Shown here: positions 5,736 to 7,491 of the stretch, one piece after another
Numbering within the stretch: position 1 is the stretch's first letter
Layout of the letters: every line of letters starts with the position of its first letter
From: Ectothiorhodospiraceae bacterium
Lineage (GTDB): Bacteria > Pseudomonadota > Gammaproteobacteria > Nitrococcales > AK92
Assembly: GCA_029263635.1 (NCBI GenBank)
Contig: JAJUFY010000100.1
Location: 1 to 7,491 of the forward strand
Direction of reading: 5' to 3'
DNA: 7,491 nt
The notes under the pieces: generated by a model
What the model saw: only the letters and a program-made list of their open reading frames with translations
Databases searched by the model: none
Told to the model about the DNA's origin: nothing
Made by a program: the position numbers and the translations under genes

Positions 5736-6089
5736 CTAGCGGTGCCGGTGCGGGGCGCGCATCCTGTGCGGCGGGGCGTGCGGGAGGCGGTGGTGCCGGT
5801 GCGGGATGTGGCGGCCGGCCCGATAGCCGTCGCGGTAACCATGTCGGTAGGCCTGTCGGCTCCAGCTGCTCGGGGCGTGGTAGCGATGGCTCCGCCAGCC
5901 GTCGTGGCGCTGCATCTGCCATGGCCGGATGCTGCCGGCGTAGCTGCCATGGCCGCCGGGATAGATCACCACGCCGGGCTGGTGGTGATACCGCCCGGCA
6001 TGCCTGCCACCGTGGTCCGCCAGCGCCACCGGTGCTGCCAAGAGCCCGCTCAGGGCAAGTGCAGCTAGATGGGCAAGGTGTCTGTGCAT
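5736..6089 (-). CDS. Small His/Arg-rich exported protein
   Basis: A 117-residue protein with a clear Sec signal peptide: basic start MHRH, hydrophobic core LAALALSGLLAAPVALA, and a likely cut after A24 (ALA before DHGG). The mature 93 residues hold 17 histidines and about 17 arginines, with many glycines, tyrosines and prolines and no cysteine. HGYRDGYRAGRHIPHRHHR (about 83-101) runs into a tail of repeated PH(R) units. It is therefore a very basic periplasmic or secreted protein, plausibly binding metal ions such as Ni, Zn or Cu, or acidic surfaces. That function is inferred from composition only, and no family is recognised with confidence. ATG 6089 is chosen because it begins the signal peptide and has GGAG about 8 bases upstream; the open frame to 6176 adds an unlikely leader. 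It follows mug by 61 bases on the same strand. Confidence 0.8.
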   Translation of the reverse strand: MHRHLAHLAALALSGLLAAPVALADHGGRHAGRYHHQPGVVIYPGGHGSYAGSIRPWQMQRHDGWRSHRYHAPSSWSRQAYRHGYRDGYRAGRHIPHRHHRLPHAPPHRMRAPHRHR

Positions 6090-6111
6090 GGCGTACTCCG
6101 ATCCGGTCAGA

Positions 6112-6123
6112 GCCTGCGCAGGC
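6112..6123. promoter_or_regulatory. 12-bp perfect palindrome upstream of the His-rich gene
   Basis: GCCTGCGCAGGC is a perfect palindrome 22 bases upstream of the His-rich protein's ATG, between it and mug. It could be an operator in the promoter or leader, but no -35/-10 pair is convincing here, and GC-rich palindromes of this size can arise by chance. Confidence 0.25.
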
Positions 6124-6150
6124 GCGCAACACGTCCTGAGCAGATGTTCC

Positions 6151-6750
6151 CTACTGATCTGGGGGCGCGGCGGCAAAACCGGAATCCAGCGCTGCCCGCA
6201 GCTCGCCGTAGACCGCTGCCAGCTCCAGCAGCCGGTAGTGCGCGTTCAGTCCGCTCGGGTTCGGCAGCACCCATATCGGCACCCCGGCGATGCATCCAGG
6301 CTGCGGCCCGAGCCGGGCTTTGGGAGCCGCGAAGGCGGTACGGTAGGCGGTGATGCCGAGCACTGCCAGCACGCGTGGCCGGTAGCGCGCGAGCTTGTGC
6401 CGCAGCGCCTCGCCGCCACGGCGCAGTTCGGCGGCGCTCAGTTCCGCGGCGGAGGCCGTCGCCCGTGCCGCCAGGTTGGTGATGCCCAGCCGGTGATCGA
6501 GCAGCCGGGCTTCTTCCTGCGGTCGCAATTGCCGCGGCGTGAAGCCGGCGTGATGCAGGGCCGGCCAGAAGCGGTTGCCGGGGCGGGCAAAGTGGTGGCC
6601 GACAGCGGCCGAATACAGGCTGGGATTGATGCCGCAGAACAGCACGTCGAGCCCGGGCGCGATGATGTCGGGCACCTCGGCGTTGCGAGCGGCCTCGAGC
6701 ATGGCCTTGGTCGGGCGCTGCTGCGACGGGCCGGATGATCCTGGCGGCAT
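6151..6750 (-). CDS. mug: G/U mismatch-specific DNA glycosylase Mug
   Basis: A base-excision-repair enzyme that removes uracil, 3,N4-ethenocytosine and related lesions mispaired with guanine. The core aligns well by eye with E. coli Mug. APGLDVLFCGINPSLYSAAV carries the GINP motif with the water-positioning asparagine (N42 from this start). HHFARPGNRFWPALHHAGFT, RLLDHRLGITNL and VLPNPSGLNAHY follow; NPSGLN inserts into the DNA helix to stabilise base flipping. The protein has 199 residues against 168 for E. coli Mug, owing to a polar N-terminal tail of about 26 residues and a short alanine-rich C-terminus. Two ATGs compete. ATG 6750 lies 8 bases after AGGA (good spacing), whereas ATG 6756 lies only 2 bases after it, so 6750 is preferred. 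It is divergent from the penicillin acylase homologue and may be co-transcribed with the His-rich gene. Confidence 0.95.
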   Translation of the reverse strand: MPPGSSGPSQQRPTKAMLEAARNAEVPDIIAPGLDVLFCGINPSLYSAAVGHHFARPGNRFWPALHHAGFTPRQLRPQEEARLLDHRLGITNLAARATASAAELSAAELRRGGEALRHKLARYRPRVLAVLGITAYRTAFAAPKARLGPQPGCIAGVPIWVLPNPSGLNAHYRLLELAAVYGELRAALDSGFAAAPPDQ

Positions 6751-6770
6751 GCTCATGGTCCTTTCGCTAA

Positions 6771-6785
6771 CGGCTCGTCGAGCCG
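6771..6785. promoter_or_regulatory. 15-base palindrome upstream of mug
   Basis: CGGCTCG-T-CGAGCCG is a perfect inverted repeat with 7-base arms around one central base, 14 bases before the upstream mug ATG, in the divergent mug/penicillin-acylase spacer. It could be an operator or a leader hairpin; there is no T-run to suggest a terminator. Function is inferred from position only. Confidence 0.35.
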
Positions 6786-6890
6786 GGCCTGGGGAAGGTA
6801 CCAGACTCGGAACCGCGCGCGCCTGGCGGGGTCTGGCTAAGAATGTCGCTATCCGAAAGCCGCGCCGTGAACGTGAGGCCCTTAGCCAAT

Positions 6891-7491
6891 ATGAGAATCC
6901 GGACTGTTCTGGTCGGCGTGGCGGTGGCCGCCTTGGGGCTGGCGCTGGCCGCGACGGCCGGCGGCTATCTGTTCCTGCGCGCCAGCCTGCCGGTACTGGA
7001 CGGGACGCTGCCGCTGGCCGGCCTGCAGGCGCCGGTCACAGTCGAGCGCGACGGCCTGGGCGTGCCGACCCTGCATGGCGAGCGGCGCAGCGATCTGGCG
7101 CGGGCGACCGGCTTCGTTCACGCCCAGGACCGCTATTTCCAGATGGACCTGCTGCGCCGCAGCGCCGCCGGGGAACTGGCAGCGCTGTTCGGCCCGGCAG
7201 CGCTCGGCTTCGACCGAGACATGCGCATCCACGGCCTGCGGCGGGTGGCGGACCAGGTCGTCACCAAGCTGCCGGAGCGGTACCGGCAGCTGCTGCAGAG
7301 CTATGCCGACGGCGTCAACGCCGGCCTCGCCGCGCTGGGCGCCCGGCCCTTCGAATACGCGCTGCTGCGTATCGAGCCGGTACCGTGGACGCCGGCCGAC
7401 ACCGTGCTGGTGGTGCTGGCCATGTACGTCGATCTGCAGGATCCGTGGGCGACCCGCGAAGCGCGGCTGGGGGCGCTGCAGGAGGCGCTGC
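6891..7491 (+). CDS. Penicillin acylase family protein, N-terminal part
   Basis: The first 200 codons of an Ntn-hydrolase that runs off the right edge; full members are usually about 750-850 residues. These enzymes are exported, cut autocatalytically into alpha and beta subunits, and hydrolyse amide bonds such as those of acyl-homoserine lactones or beta-lactam side chains. Here a short basic start (MRIR) precedes a hydrophobic segment (about 5-28), a signal peptide or anchor. Alpha-subunit signatures follow: APVTVERDGLGVPTLHG (about 47-63), GFVHAQDRYFQMDLLRR (about 74-90), AAGELAALFG (92-101) and LLRIEPVPWTPADTV (158-172). The catalytic serine at the beta-subunit start lies outside the window, so activity and substrate cannot be judged. 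ATG 6891 fits the signal peptide; an in-frame ATG 6843 would add 16 residues. Neither has a strong Shine-Dalgarno. Confidence 0.9.
   Translation, partial: MRIRTVLVGVAVAALGLALAATAGGYLFLRASLPVLDGTLPLAGLQAPVTVERDGLGVPTLHGERRSDLARATGFVHAQDRYFQMDLLRRSAAGELAALFGPAALGFDRDMRIHGLRRVADQVVTKLPERYRQLLQSYADGVNAGLAALGARPFEYALLRIEPVPWTPADTVLVVLAMYVDLQDPWATREARLGALQEAL

Noticed and set aside
5554..6132. Minus-strand frame of 192 residues overlapping the His-rich gene
   Set aside because: Proline/arginine-rich shadow. The overlapping frame has a signal peptide and a ribosome binding site, and this one would also run into the CBS gene.
1351..6844. Shared 10-mer GGCTAAGAAT upstream of arsR (1351-1360) and of the acylase gene (6835-6844)
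   Set aside because: Dozens of identical 10-mer pairs are expected by chance in 7.5 kb, and the flanks do not match, so it is not a shared operator on this evidence.
6882..7232. Minus-strand frame opposite the penicillin acylase gene
   Set aside because: Antisense of a clear acylase alpha-subunit sequence; Q/R/A-rich with no recognisable motif.

Overview
The window is GC-rich (by eye about 60-65%) and densely coded, with strong AGGAGG-type ribosome binding sites in front of several genes. Gene content fits a high-GC proteobacterial chromosome, most likely a gammaproteobacterium: an arsenic operon with thioredoxin-type ArsC, Acr3 and ArsH, a Mug-type DNA glycosylase, a membrane-anchored penicillin acylase homologue, and a GTCATTGCGAG-type intergenic repeat. 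The genus cannot be fixed from sequence alone. No transposase, integrase, tRNA, rRNA or CRISPR array was seen.

Layout. Positions 37-576 (minus) hold a small cytoplasmic ankyrin-repeat protein. It is divergent from a maltose/sugar O-acetyltransferase of the Maa/LacA/NodL family (744-1295, plus). Next comes an arsenic-resistance cluster on the plus strand: arsR (1404-1748), arsC (1758-2195), acr3 (2232-3329) and, after a 285-base gap, arsH (3615-4364). A convergent boundary follows, then minus-strand genes: a GNAT N-acetyltransferase (4416-4955), a two-CBS-domain protein (5159-5578), a small histidine/arginine-rich exported protein (5736-6089) and mug (6151-6750). Divergent from mug, the N-terminal 200 codons of a penicillin acylase family protein run off the right edge (6891-7491, plus).

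How the genes work together. The ars cluster is a complete inorganic arsenic system. ArsC reduces arsenate to arsenite, Acr3 exports arsenite, ArsH is an NADPH-dependent flavoprotein that oxidises trivalent organoarsenicals, and ArsR represses the operon until it binds As(III). The ArsR lacks the E. coli-type ELCVCDL metal site and carries all its cysteines in a C-terminal CC-X4-C-X6-C cluster. Its promoter (TTGTCT, 17 bases, TATTAT) puts the predicted transcript start at or just before the arsR ATG, so arsR is probably translated from a leaderless or nearly leaderless mRNA. The other genes look like independent housekeeping or accessory functions.

No clearly new multi-gene system is visible. 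The points most worth checking are the arsR promoter and start, the unexplained acr3-arsH gap, the His/Arg-rich exported protein, and the structured repeat at about 5661-5723.
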